Shown: positions 38,867-47,546 of the stretch, in pieces
Position numbering within the stretch: the stretch's first letter is position 1
Layout of the letters: the number at the start of each line of letters is the position of its first letter
Source of the DNA: CALACW01 sp963627915
Lineage (GTDB): Bacteria; Bacillota; Clostridia; Oscillospirales; Acutalibacteraceae
Direction of reading: 5' to 3'
DNA: 47,787 nt
NCBI GenBank assembly: GCA_963627915.1
Contig: CAVGCY010000021.1
Coordinates: forward strand, 1 to 47,787
Translations under genes and position numbers: made by a program
The notes under the pieces: model-generated
Databases searched by the model: none
What the model was told of the DNA's origin: nothing
The model's input: the letters and a program-made list of their open reading frames with translations, nothing else

Positions 38867-40963
38867 ATGAATAAAAAATCTTTATTAAAATGCGTTTCGT
38901 TTATGATGACGGTCATGCTCCTGTTTTCGGGAACACTCCCGGCATTCGCCGGACAGAACTCGGATTTTGAGATAAGCTCGGTAAACGGCGGAGTTTCCGT
39001 AGATAAATATCTCGGCTCGGACGCAAGCGTGAGCATTCCCGAAACGATAGACGGCAAAAGCGTAACGGCTGTCGGAATATCCGCTTTTGAAAATAACAAA
39101 ACGGTTAAATCCGTAATACTGCCCTCGTCCGTCAAGTCGGTTTTGTCGTCGGCTTTTTCGGGCTGTTCCGCTCTCGAAAGCGTATCCCTGCCCGAAACGC
39201 TTGAAAATATAGGGTCGTACGCTTTCCTAAACTGTACCGCGCTCGATAATGTGAAAATTCCGGACTGTTCCGTGGGCTTCGGCGCGTTTCAGGGATGCAC
39301 CGCTCTTAAAAATATAGTTTTCGGCGATTGCTTAAAATTTGCCGACAGGTTTGCATTTGAAAAAACCGCATGGCTTGACTCAAAAGAGCCGGGCGTTGTT
39401 TACGCTTCCGACTGCGCGTATACGTATATATCGGATTCGGAGGACGGAGCGGTTGTTATCAAGGAGGGAACGGAAAGTATTTCGCCGTATGCGTTTGCCG
39501 ACGAAAAGCTTATAACCGACGTTTATATTCCCGATTCCGTAAAGTCGATAGGTACGCGTGCTTTTAAAGACTGCGCGAATCTTCAGAGCGTATATATTCC
39601 ATCCTCGGTTGAAGAAATCGGTTCTCAGGCGTTCGGATATGAAACGCAATCAAATACTCTTGTTCTTTCGGACAGATTTACGATATACTGCCGGACGGAA
39701 TCGGGAGCAGAGAATTATGCGCGGGAAAATTCAATAAAATTTGAAAATGTCGATAACTGCAAGCACGATAAAAACAAACAGTATGAGATAACGCGTACGG
39801 CTTCCTGCGAGGAGGATGGTATTTTAACTTACACATGCCGTAAGTGCCATTACAGTGAAACCGTATCGATACCGAAGCTCGGTCATGTATGGGGCGAATG
39901 GGTTACCGTTTCGACGCTCGGATGCGAGAGCGACGGAATCGATGAAAGAACGTGCGAAAGATGCGGCAAAAAAGAGCAGAATACAACTCCCGCGCTCGGA
40001 CATAAGTGGGGCGAACAAAGTGCGTCAAAAAATCCGACATGCGTTGATAAGGGAGAAACAGAGCGGGTATGCGCCATATGCGGTTCGGTTCAGACGGGAG
40101 AAATTGCTCCGACGGGACATACGTGGAGCGATTGGGTTGAAACGAAGTCCGCAGTGTGTGAAACCGAGGGTGAAAAACAGCGTTATTGCAACGTATGCGG
40201 AGCGAACGAAACAGATAAGATTCCCGCGCCCGGAAGCCATACATGGGGCGAATGGGAGCAGATAAAAGCTCCGACAAAAACCGAGGACGGCACTGCCGAA
40301 CGTAAATGCTCGGTATGTTCAAAGACGGAAACGAAAAAAATCGACAGGCTCGGAGATGACGCGCCCGAAGATACTCTTATTCTCAAGGATTCAAGTAAAC
40401 TGAAAATCGACAGGGAGAAAAAGCTTATAACCGGAATATACGTCGGAACAATATCCGAATCGCTCATAAAAGAGTTTATATCATATACTCACGGCGAAAC
40501 GGTGATTGTTGCAAACGTTGAAAAAAATGAGGAGATAACGGGAGATGCTCCCGTAGGAACGGGTAATTATGTTGTTCTCGGATATGACGGAAATCTTCAG
40601 GATTATTGTTATGCGGTCGTGCTCGGCGACGGCGACGGAAACGGAACAATAACGGCCTCGGACGCGAGAATCGCGCTGAGAATTTCTGCTAAAATTCAAA
40701 CCGCGTCAGATGCGGTAATATGCGCGCTTGATATTAATTCCGACGGCAAGGTTACAGCCTCGGACGCAAGAATTATATTAAGAGTATCGGCAAAGCTTCA
40801 GACAATGCCCGGCGCTGATGAGAGCGTTTCGGAAAATCAGACCGAAGCTCAATCCGTAAAAAACGAAAAAGCTGCGACGTCGCAGACCGAGGCTCAATCG
40901 GTACAGAACGAAAAAACTTCGGAAAAGATAACCGAAGCTCAATCTGACGCGAAGTCAAAATAA
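38867..40963 (+). CDS. secreted BspA-type leucine-rich-repeat protein with dockerin
   Basis: Dockerins bind cohesins and place proteins into cellulosome- or amylosome-like complexes. The 698-residue product has a signal peptide (1-28), BspA-type LRR_5 repeats (about 35-290, such as AFENNKTVKSVILPSSVKSV and AFKDCANLQSVYIPSSVEEI), and five tandem modules of about 39 residues (298-495). Each module has CxxC plus GHxWGEW; the last lacks the leading Cys. A linking domain (500-585) and a type I dockerin (586-645) follow, the latter with two F-hand repeats, GDGDGNGTITASDARIALR and DINSDGKVTASDARIILR. The C-terminal tail has three TEAQS repeats. Likely an adhesion or scaffold-docked surface protein. 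Confidence 0.9.
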   Translation: MNKKSLLKCVSFMMTVMLLFSGTLPAFAGQNSDFEISSVNGGVSVDKYLGSDASVSIPETIDGKSVTAVGISAFENNKTVKSVILPSSVKSVLSSAFSGCSALESVSLPETLENIGSYAFLNCTALDNVKIPDCSVGFGAFQGCTALKNIVFGDCLKFADRFAFEKTAWLDSKEPGVVYASDCAYTYISDSEDGAVVIKEGTESISPYAFADEKLITDVYIPDSVKSIGTRAFKDCANLQSVYIPSSVEEIGSQAFGYETQSNTLVLSDRFTIYCRTESGAENYARENSIKFENVDNCKHDKNKQYEITRTASCEEDGILTYTCRKCHYSETVSIPKLGHVWGEWVTVSTLGCESDGIDERTCERCGKKEQNTTPALGHKWGEQSASKNPTCVDKGETERVCAICGSVQTGEIAPTGHTWSDWVETKSAVCETEGEKQRYCNVCGANETDKIPAPGSHTWGEWEQIKAPTKTEDGTAERKCSVCSKTETKKIDRLGDDAPEDTLILKDSSKLKIDREKKLITGIYVGTISESLIKEFISYTHGETVIVANVEKNEEITGDAPVGTGNYVVLGYDGNLQDYCYAVVLGDGDGNGTITASDARIALRISAKIQTASDAVICALDINSDGKVTASDARIILRVSAKLQTMPGADESVSENQTEAQSVKNEKAATSQTEAQSVQNEKTSEKITEAQSDAKSK

Positions 40964-40981
40964 AACATTGAAATATATAAT

Positions 40982-41020
40982 AAGCCGTCGGTTCGGATTT
41001 TATCGAACCGGCGGCTTTAT
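40982..41020. terminator. bidirectional terminator between LRR-dockerin and U32 genes
   Basis: A 14-bp stem (40982-40995 with 41004-41017, one G-U) with an 8-base loop lies between the two convergent genes; T-rich bases follow on the plus strand. Confidence 0.8.
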
Positions 41021-41035
41021 GTGAATATTATTGAA

Positions 41036-42238
41036 TTATAATCTGATTCTCAGAATATCTCCCGGATACAGCTTTTTATCGCTTGAAATCGACAGATGCT
41101 CCTGCGGAAGATGCGCGGTTTCGCGGTTGCTGCCGTTTTTATCGATAATGCTTTCAACCTTAAAGCTTTCGCCGAGTGAGTGCGGGGACAGAATTTCAAG
41201 CGTATCTCCCAAAGAAAATCTGTTTCTCATCTCGACCGTATAACGCCCGTTTCCCTCGTCTGCAAGCACGATTGCCGTAAATCGGCACGTCTGACGGTAG
41301 AGCCCGTCGTTTGAGTGCGAATGAATCAAATCTCCGAAATAAAAACCCGTCGAATACGGTCTGTGGGACGCGCATTCAAGCTCCGAATTAAGAATATCAA
41401 GTTCTGCGTCCGAATCCATCGCGTGACGGTATGCGTTCGTAACGACGGCAACGTAATAAGGAGACTTCATTCTGCCCTCTATTTTAAATGATGTTACTCC
41501 GGCTTGTGCTATCCTGTCAAGGAAATCAATGCATTTTAAATCGTGCGAACTCAGAATTGCGGACGAGCCGTTTTCTTCTATAACTTCAAAATGCTGTTCC
41601 GGTCTTTTTTCCTCGGTCAGGTAATACATCCATCTGCACGGCTGTGTGCATTCCCCGCGGTTTCCGCTCTTGCCAGAGAGATAAGAGCTTATAAGACACC
41701 TGCCAGAGTACGACATGCACATCGCTCCGTGGACGAACGTTTCTATTTCAAGCTCGGACGGCGTTTTTGCGCGAAGCTCGGCAATTTCGTCAAGAGACAT
41801 TTCTCTGCCCAGAACAACGCGCTTTGCGCCCATATTATAGTATGTAAGAGCCGTCATGTAGTTTTGGATATTTGCCTGCGTGCTTATGTGAATTTCAAGC
41901 TCCGGCGCACCCTCTTTTAATGCGCATAATGCGCCGAGGTCTGAAACAATAACCGCGTCAACGCCTATATCGTAAAGTTGTTTTGCGTAAGCCTTAAGAG
42001 GTTCTATCTCATTATTTTTTGCGAAACTGTTTACCGTGACGTACAGTTTTTTATTTAACGAATGTACTTTCTTTACCGCGTTTTCGAGTTTTTGAAGTGA
42101 AAATCCGGCATTTTCGCTTCTCAGCTGCATAAACGGACCGCCGACATAGACAGCGTCCGCTCCGAAATGAAGCGCGGTGTTTAAGCATTCCTCGCTGCCC
42201 GCGGGGCAAAGAAGCTCGCAATTTTTGAAGTCATACAT
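41036..42238 (-). CDS. U32 family protein, TrhP-like tRNA hydroxylation factor
   Basis: U32 proteins named peptidases include TrhP (YegQ/YrrN-O group), which helps form 5-hydroxyuridine in tRNA from prephenate. The 400-residue product has ELLCPAGSEECLNTALHFGADAVYVGG at the N-terminus (two parts), the U32 signature ETFVHGAMCMSYSGRCLIS, and SGNRGECTQPCRW with the cysteines thought to hold an iron-sulfur cluster. FKIEGRMKSPYYVA lies in the barrel and a C-terminal beta domain follows (about 320-400). It is a single gene, not the tandem trhP1-P2 pair seen in Bacillus. A collagenase-like activity is unlikely. Confidence 0.88.
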   Translation of the reverse strand: MYDFKNCELLCPAGSEECLNTALHFGADAVYVGGPFMQLRSENAGFSLQKLENAVKKVHSLNKKLYVTVNSFAKNNEIEPLKAYAKQLYDIGVDAVIVSDLGALCALKEGAPELEIHISTQANIQNYMTALTYYNMGAKRVVLGREMSLDEIAELRAKTPSELEIETFVHGAMCMSYSGRCLISSYLSGKSGNRGECTQPCRWMYYLTEEKRPEQHFEVIEENGSSAILSSHDLKCIDFLDRIAQAGVTSFKIEGRMKSPYYVAVVTNAYRHAMDSDAELDILNSELECASHRPYSTGFYFGDLIHSHSNDGLYRQTCRFTAIVLADEGNGRYTVEMRNRFSLGDTLEILSPHSLGESFKVESIIDKNGSNRETAHLPQEHLSISSDKKLYPGDILRIRL

Positions 42239-42255
42239 GTTTTTTTCCTCACAAA

Positions 42256-42298
42256 AACAATGACTGTCGAATCCGTTTCGTGACCCGGCAGTCGTTTT
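42256..42298 (-). terminator. terminator after the pgm/small membrane protein unit
   Basis: On the minus strand CGACTG and CAGTC (42289-42293 with 42262-42266) form a stem with partial inner pairing, followed by ATTGTTTTTG. Confidence 0.6.
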
Positions 42299-42320
42299 AA
42301 ATTTTTATTCAACGATTGTT

Positions 42321-42413
42321 TTAAATAAAAGCGTAGATTGCTACGGCGCAGACGCTCAGCGCAAGCAGAATCGCCAGTATTATTGCAATAATTCTTGTAA
42401 CTTTTTTGCTCAT
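42321..42413 (-). CDS. 30-residue single-span membrane peptide
   Basis: Directly after the phosphohexomutase stop, ATG 42413 opens 30 codons: MSKKVTRII, then a hydrophobic helix AIILAILLALSVCAVAIYAFI. GAGGAT, inside the last codons of the mutase gene, lies 9 bases upstream, so translation is probably coupled. The pattern of a Lys/Arg start plus one span resembles tiny DUF4044-like membrane proteins of Firmicutes, though I cannot confirm the family. A terminator follows. Confidence 0.65.
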   Translation of the reverse strand: MSKKVTRIIAIILAILLALSVCAVAIYAFI

Positions 42414-42415
42414 AA

Positions 42416-44143
42416 TTATTTATCCTCTATTCCCATGAGTTTCTTAACGTCCGAAATAATCAAGTCGGTGATTTTTCGGGCGTTGTCCCTGTCCTTTGCA
42501 TGAGCCGTTACATAAATTTTGATTTTAGGCTCTGTTCCCGACGGTCTGATTATAACTTTATTATCGTCGGGCAGCGAGTATGAAAGAACGTTTGAAACGG
42601 GGAGTGTAACAGGCTCGGTTCTGCCGTCGGAAGTATATGTTGTTACGCTTCTTTCGTAGTCGGAAATTTTTTCTACGGTCATGCCTGCGATTTTTTCGGG
42701 AGCGTTTTCTCTCATGTTCTCCATCATGCGGGACATTTTTTTCATGCCGTCCGCGCCCTCAAAGCCGAAGTTGAACAGTGTATTTAAATACATTCCGTAT
42801 TTTTCATAAATTTCGTTCATTACATCGATAAGCGTTTTTCCCTGTAATTTATAGTAAGCGGCCATTTCGATTATCATCATCGAGGCGTTTACGGCGTCCT
42901 TGTCGCGTACGTGAGTGCCGGTAAGATATCCGTAGCTTTCCTCAAATCCGAGAACGTATCTGTCCTCTTCGCCTTTTTCTTTGAGTTTTTCGATAAGTTC
43001 GCCTATATATTTGAATCCCGTGAGCAGGTCAAACATTTCGCAGTTATAATCGTTCGCTATTGCGCGGACAAGCTCGGTTGTGACAATTGTCTTGACGACA
43101 ACAGGCTTTTCGGGAAGTCTGCCCTGCTCTTTGAGCCGGGAGAGAATGTACTGCGTAAGCATGCATCCGACTTCGTTTCCGCTCATCAGCTTGTATTCGC
43201 CGTTGTCGAGAACGGCAATTCCGACTCTGTCGCAGTCGGGATCCGTCGCAAGAAGAATGTCGGCGGGGAAGTCCTCAGCCATTTTCATTCCTTCCTCGAA
43301 TACCTGCTTAATTTCAGGGTTCGGGAACGGGCATGTCGGGAATGTGCCGTCGGGCTTTTCCTGAGAAAGTACGATTCTCAGATTTTCAACGCCGGTTTTC
43401 TTGAGAATATGACGTACGGGCTTGTTTCCCGTTCCGTTAAGAGGGGAGTAAATAACTTTGATTCCGGACTTTGCGCATACGTCGTTTTCAAGACGGCATT
43501 TAAGCTCTTCATTGTAAAATTCCTCTTTTACCCAGTCCTCGATAAAGTCGATTTTATCCTCTGCGAGAGCATCGTCGAAGTCCATTATTTTAATCCCGGA
43601 GAAAATATCGACCCTGTTTATATAGGAAAGCGTTTCCTTTGCAGCCTCGTCCGTCATCTGGTAGCCCTCCGGACCATAGCATTTGTAGCCGTTATACTTT
43701 GAGGGATTGTGCGAGGCGGTTATTACGATACCCGACGAACAGCGGAGTCTGATAACGGCAAAAGACAGCATGGGCGTAGGCATAAGCTCGTCGTAAAAAT
43801 AAACCTTAACGGAGTTCGCGGCAAGCACGCCCGCGGCGGTTTTTGCAAACAGGTCTGATTTTATTCTCGAATCGTAGGCAATCGCAACGCTCGGAGAGTC
43901 GAAATTCGCATTGAGATAATCCGCAAGTCCCTGAGTCGCCTGAGCTACGGTGTAGACGTTCATTCTGTTCGTTCCCGCGCCGATAACTCCGCGCAGTCCG
44001 CCCGTGCCGAATTCGAGCGTTTTGTAGAACCTGTCAAGAATTTCCTTTTCATTTCCCCTTATCGATTCGAGTTCTTCCTTTAAATCCGGATCTCTGTCGG
44101 CTTTTTCAAGCCAAAGTTTGTATAATTTATCATATTCGGACAT
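42416..44143 (-). CDS. phosphohexomutase (phosphoglucomutase/phosphomannomutase)
   Basis: It interconverts glucose-1-phosphate and glucose-6-phosphate (or the mannose pair), feeding sugar nucleotides and glycogen. The 575-residue product has the full alpha-D-phosphohexomutase layout: GTGGLRG at the N-terminus, TASHNPSKYNGYK with the phospho-Ser, metal loop DPDCDRVG, sugar loop GFEESYGYL and phosphate loop RPSGTEPKIKIY. Length fits the PgcA type of Firmicutes. ATG 44143 follows AAGGTG; the longer frame to 44176 lacks a site. A 30-residue membrane peptide gene follows in the same transcript. Confidence 0.95.
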   Translation of the reverse strand: MSEYDKLYKLWLEKADRDPDLKEELESIRGNEKEILDRFYKTLEFGTGGLRGVIGAGTNRMNVYTVAQATQGLADYLNANFDSPSVAIAYDSRIKSDLFAKTAAGVLAANSVKVYFYDELMPTPMLSFAVIRLRCSSGIVITASHNPSKYNGYKCYGPEGYQMTDEAAKETLSYINRVDIFSGIKIMDFDDALAEDKIDFIEDWVKEEFYNEELKCRLENDVCAKSGIKVIYSPLNGTGNKPVRHILKKTGVENLRIVLSQEKPDGTFPTCPFPNPEIKQVFEEGMKMAEDFPADILLATDPDCDRVGIAVLDNGEYKLMSGNEVGCMLTQYILSRLKEQGRLPEKPVVVKTIVTTELVRAIANDYNCEMFDLLTGFKYIGELIEKLKEKGEEDRYVLGFEESYGYLTGTHVRDKDAVNASMMIIEMAAYYKLQGKTLIDVMNEIYEKYGMYLNTLFNFGFEGADGMKKMSRMMENMRENAPEKIAGMTVEKISDYERSVTTYTSDGRTEPVTLPVSNVLSYSLPDDNKVIIRPSGTEPKIKIYVTAHAKDRDNARKITDLIISDVKKLMGIEDK

Positions 44144-44232
44144 AATAACACCTTGCTTAATTAAATTTTCACGCATATATTATATACGATATTTCCGCGG
44201 ATGTAAATGATTTTTACTGTAAAAATAAAGAG

Positions 44233-44261
44233 TTGACAAATTACAGAAAAAATTATACAAT
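44233..44261 (+). promoter_or_regulatory. promoter of the comM gene
   Basis: TTGACA (44233-44238), 17 bases and TACAAT (44256-44261), 34 bases before the chosen start. Confidence 0.85.
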
Positions 44262-44294
44262 ATTATAAAACAAATGTTCGGAGGCTTCTCTTAT

Positions 44295-45824
44295 ATGTTT
44301 TCTTCCGTAAACAGCGTCGGTATATTCGGTATGCATACGTTTCCCGTTAATATCGAGGCTGACATCTCTCAGGGTAAGTACCGTTTCGACATTGTCGGAC
44401 TGCCCGATACAGCCGTCAGCGAGTCGAGGGAACGCGTACGCTCCGCGTTGCGCAACAGCTCCTACACTTTTCCGTATATTCATATAACAATGAATCTTGC
44501 GCCTGCCGACGTTAAAAAAGAAGGACCTATTTATGATCTTCCGATTCTTATCGCGCTGATGAAGGCGACGGGTCAGCTTGAGGGGGATTTTTCCGACTGC
44601 GCGTTTATCGGCGAGCTTTCTTTAGGCGGAGAGGTAAGAAAAATCAACGGCGTCCTTCCTCTTACAATCGAGGCGAGAAAAAACGGGATAAAACGAATTT
44701 TCGTTCCCGAACAGAATGCGTCCGAGGGGAGCGTTGTGGAGGGAATCGACGTTTACCCCGTTTCAAATGTAAAACAGCTGATAGATTTTTTAAAAAACAG
44801 AGGCGTAATGGAAAAGGCGGAATTTCTTGATTTTGGAGCTTCCGATAAATATATGTCCGTTCCCGATTTCGCGGACGTAAAGGGACAGATGCAGGCGAAG
44901 CGTGCGCTTGAAGTTGCGGCTGCGGGCGGTCATAATGTAATGATGGTCGGTTCTCCCGGTTCGGGAAAGAGTATGCTTGCAAAAAGAATACCGGGCATTC
45001 TTCCCGACATGACTTTTGATGAATCGCTTGAAACGGCAAAGGTATTTTCAATAGCCGGACTTTTAAACGACAAGCTTCCGATAATAAAAACGCGGCCGTT
45101 CCGTTCTCCGCATCATTCCATATCCGCCGCAGGACTTGCGGGCGGCGGTACCGTGCCGAAGCCGGGGGAACTGTCGCTTGCGCATAACGGCGTTCTGTTT
45201 CTTGACGAGCTGCCGGAATTTTCGCGTACGGCAATGGAGGTTATGAGACAGCCGATTGAGGACGGGGTTATTACTATTTCAAGGGTTGCCGGAGCGGTGA
45301 CTTACCCGTGTTCCGTTATGCTTGTTTGCGCGATGAATCCGTGTCCGTGCGGTTTCTTCGGTCATCCGACAAAAAAATGCACGTGCGCTCCGGGAGCGGT
45401 GACTCGGTATATATCAAAGGTTTCCGGTCCCATGCTCGACAGAATCGATATACATATAGAAGTTCCGCCCGTGAATTTCGACGAGCTGTCGGATTCTCAG
45501 AGGGGCGAAAGCTCTGCGGACATAAAAAAACGCGTCGACGCCGCAAGGAATATTCAGCGGGAACGTTTTAAAGGCACGGACATTTTTTCCAATGCGAAGA
45601 TGCCTGCCGAGGCGGTAAGAAAATACTGCGTAATGACGGATTCTGCCTCATCCATGCTTAAAAATGCGTTCGACCGTCTCGGTCTTTCGGCAAGAGGCTA
45701 CGACAAGGTTTTAAAGGTTGCGAGAACTGTCGCGGATCTTGACGCAAGCGAAGTTATCGATATAAAACATATTTCCGAAGCAATTCGGTACAGAAGTCTT
45801 GACAGAAAGTTCTGGGGCAATTAA
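44295..45824 (+). CDS. comM: YifB/ComM family Mg chelatase-like AAA+ ATPase
   Basis: ComM is a hexameric helicase that aids branch migration during natural transformation in some bacteria. The 509-residue product has the N-terminal ChlI domain (FDIVGLPDTAVSESRERVRS), Walker A GSPGSGKS, RSPHHSISAAGLAGGG, Walker B GVLFLDELPEF, a cysteine-rich insert NPCPCGFFGHPTKKCTC, and the Mg_chelatase_C end (RGYDKVLKVARTVADL). ATG 44295 is preferred over 44274 because GGAGG lies upstream at 10-base spacing. No transformation genes are near, so the role here is open. Confidence 0.94.
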   Translation: MFSSVNSVGIFGMHTFPVNIEADISQGKYRFDIVGLPDTAVSESRERVRSALRNSSYTFPYIHITMNLAPADVKKEGPIYDLPILIALMKATGQLEGDFSDCAFIGELSLGGEVRKINGVLPLTIEARKNGIKRIFVPEQNASEGSVVEGIDVYPVSNVKQLIDFLKNRGVMEKAEFLDFGASDKYMSVPDFADVKGQMQAKRALEVAAAGGHNVMMVGSPGSGKSMLAKRIPGILPDMTFDESLETAKVFSIAGLLNDKLPIIKTRPFRSPHHSISAAGLAGGGTVPKPGELSLAHNGVLFLDELPEFSRTAMEVMRQPIEDGVITISRVAGAVTYPCSVMLVCAMNPCPCGFFGHPTKKCTCAPGAVTRYISKVSGPMLDRIDIHIEVPPVNFDELSDSQRGESSADIKKRVDAARNIQRERFKGTDIFSNAKMPAEAVRKYCVMTDSASSMLKNAFDRLGLSARGYDKVLKVARTVADLDASEVIDIKHISEAIRYRSLDRKFWGN

Positions 45825-45851
45825 AATGAGTGTAATATTGAGGTGTTTGAT

Positions 45852-47498
45852 ATGAATTTATGGAGCATGTATCCTAAATTTGCGGCGTTTCTGATGAGCT
45901 TTGTTACGTTTTTCTCTTCGATCTTTCCGTTTTGCAATTCTGCCGATTTTATGGTAGATACGACAAAAGAATTATATGAGGTAAAGGGAATTGTTAACAC
46001 GCTTAACTGTTGGAATCCTTATGCCTTTGATGAAAATACGACAGTCAGCGATGAAAATGACGTTATGTCGTTCGTTGACTATATCGAATTGATGCGGGCA
46101 ACCGGCGGCGACGGAGTAATCGACCCGTTTGTTGATCCGTATGATAACTCAACGCTTGACGATTATGATTTCAGCCGTATTATTTCTTCATGCAGGGGGA
46201 TTTTAAATCTCGGAGCGAAGCCGTTTATAAAATTCGGAAACGTACCGCTTAAACTTTCGGCTGAGCCTTTAATCGGTACGTTCGGCGTGAATGTACGTCC
46301 GCCCGAGGATTATGACGAGTGGTATCGTTTTATATCGGCTTATGTGAACGCTCTTGCGGATAATTTCGGACTTGAGGAAGTAAAAACATGGCGTTTCGGA
46401 GTTTTTACGGAGTATGAAAATACCGAGTGGTTCTATGTCGGCGATAAAGATCCCGAGGCTTCGCTTGTCGAATATTGCAAAATATATGATTATACGGTAA
46501 AGGCATTGACGGACGCACTCGGCAATGATGTGTATGTCGGCGCTCATTCGATGACGGTTACCGAGGGACTTTGGGACGAGCGCGATTTTATAGAGCATTG
46601 CGCTAACGGAACAAACTATGCCACAGGCGAAACAGGAACTCATATAAGCTATCTTACGTCGTCGTTCTATGACCCTTCGATTACTCAGCAGACCTCCGGA
46701 ATCAGACCCGCTCAATGTATAGAGCTTCTCCGTTCGGCATCCGAGAATGCGGGGCTTTACGGACTTGATTACGGCTTTGACGAGGGGCGTCTTATAGGCG
46801 GCGCTGACGGCGCGGAGCAAAACGCTCTTTTCCCGAGAGCCGTAGGCTGGAATATACAGTCCGCATATGACGCAAAGCTTTATAAGGAGATAAGCGCGGC
46901 GGGTGCTTCGTGGTTTTCGTCATGGGGTTATACGACAGGTGACGCGGTAAGCGGATATCCGTCCGTTGCGTATCATACGGCTGAGCGTTTTTCGGCATTT
47001 GCGGGCGGCAGCGCCGTTTCGGTAGAAAGTAAAACAAGGGGATCGGATAAGAACGAAAAAGGCGCGTTTGCAAGCGTCGATAAGGAAAACGGCGTTATAA
47101 ATATAATGGCGTATAATTTTAAGCGTTCGTATAACTACTTTACGCCGAGCAAAATGAGCTTTAAGATAAATGCTCCCGATTTTACCGGAAAAACAGTTGA
47201 AATAAGAACTTATAAAATAGATTCCGACTGCAATTTCTTCGACGAGTGGCAGACCGACGCGCGCGAATATATTAAAAATAAAACGGTTATGGCGTGGTCG
47301 CCCGACGCATATACTCTTGACGGCAATATTATCTCGGATGAACTGAGCGAAAAATACGAAAATGAACTGCGCGATAAATATATCGAGTGTTCCGCTCTTG
47401 ATTATACGAGCGAGGAAACTGTATGCGGCGGCGAAATCGATTTAAGTCTTTTTGTTGAAGCGAATACGTCCGTATTTATTGTAATTACGGCAAAATAA
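45852..47498 (+). CDS. GH39-like secreted glycoside hydrolase
   Basis: GH39 enzymes include beta-xylosidases and iduronidases. The 548-residue product starts with a hydrophobic signal-like segment (about 8-28, ending near CNSA). A TIM-barrel-like domain follows, with FIKFGNVP, TWRFGVFTEYENTEW (place of the WxFxxWNEPN acid/base motif, Glu kept but Asn-Glu-Pro changed to Thr-Glu-Tyr), VYVGAHSMT, and GLDYGFDEGRL as a possible nucleophile strand. A C-terminal beta region (about 395-548) suits the GH39 beta-sandwich. ATG 45852 follows GAGGTG at 6 bases. It is 27 bases after comM and may share transcription, but function differs. The family call is from layout and is moderate. Confidence 0.7.
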   Translation: MNLWSMYPKFAAFLMSFVTFFSSIFPFCNSADFMVDTTKELYEVKGIVNTLNCWNPYAFDENTTVSDENDVMSFVDYIELMRATGGDGVIDPFVDPYDNSTLDDYDFSRIISSCRGILNLGAKPFIKFGNVPLKLSAEPLIGTFGVNVRPPEDYDEWYRFISAYVNALADNFGLEEVKTWRFGVFTEYENTEWFYVGDKDPEASLVEYCKIYDYTVKALTDALGNDVYVGAHSMTVTEGLWDERDFIEHCANGTNYATGETGTHISYLTSSFYDPSITQQTSGIRPAQCIELLRSASENAGLYGLDYGFDEGRLIGGADGAEQNALFPRAVGWNIQSAYDAKLYKEISAAGASWFSSWGYTTGDAVSGYPSVAYHTAERFSAFAGGSAVSVESKTRGSDKNEKGAFASVDKENGVINIMAYNFKRSYNYFTPSKMSFKINAPDFTGKTVEIRTYKIDSDCNFFDEWQTDAREYIKNKTVMAWSPDAYTLDGNIISDELSEKYENELRDKYIECSALDYTSEETVCGGEIDLSLFVEANTSVFIVITAK

Positions 47499-47506
47499 AA
47501 TATTAT

Positions 47507-47546
47507 AGCCTCGGCAGACATGATGATGTGTGCCGAGGCTCTTTTA
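47507..47546 (+). terminator. terminator of the GH39-like gene
   Basis: A perfect 10-bp stem AGCCTCGGCA/TGCCGAGGCT with a 14-base loop is followed by CTTTTAT. The rest of the window to 47787 holds a GC-rich inverted repeat near the end (GCCCCG/CGGGGC) and no assigned gene. Confidence 0.9.

Noticed and set aside
39903..40322. Several long antisense frames in the dockerin gene
   Set aside because: They arise from the repeated CxxC modules on the coding strand; no starts with ribosome sites and no independent features.
38867..40963. CRISPR or direct-repeat array in the regular 117-base pattern
   Set aside because: The periodicity is that of protein modules in frame; the DNA units are diverged and there are no spacers.
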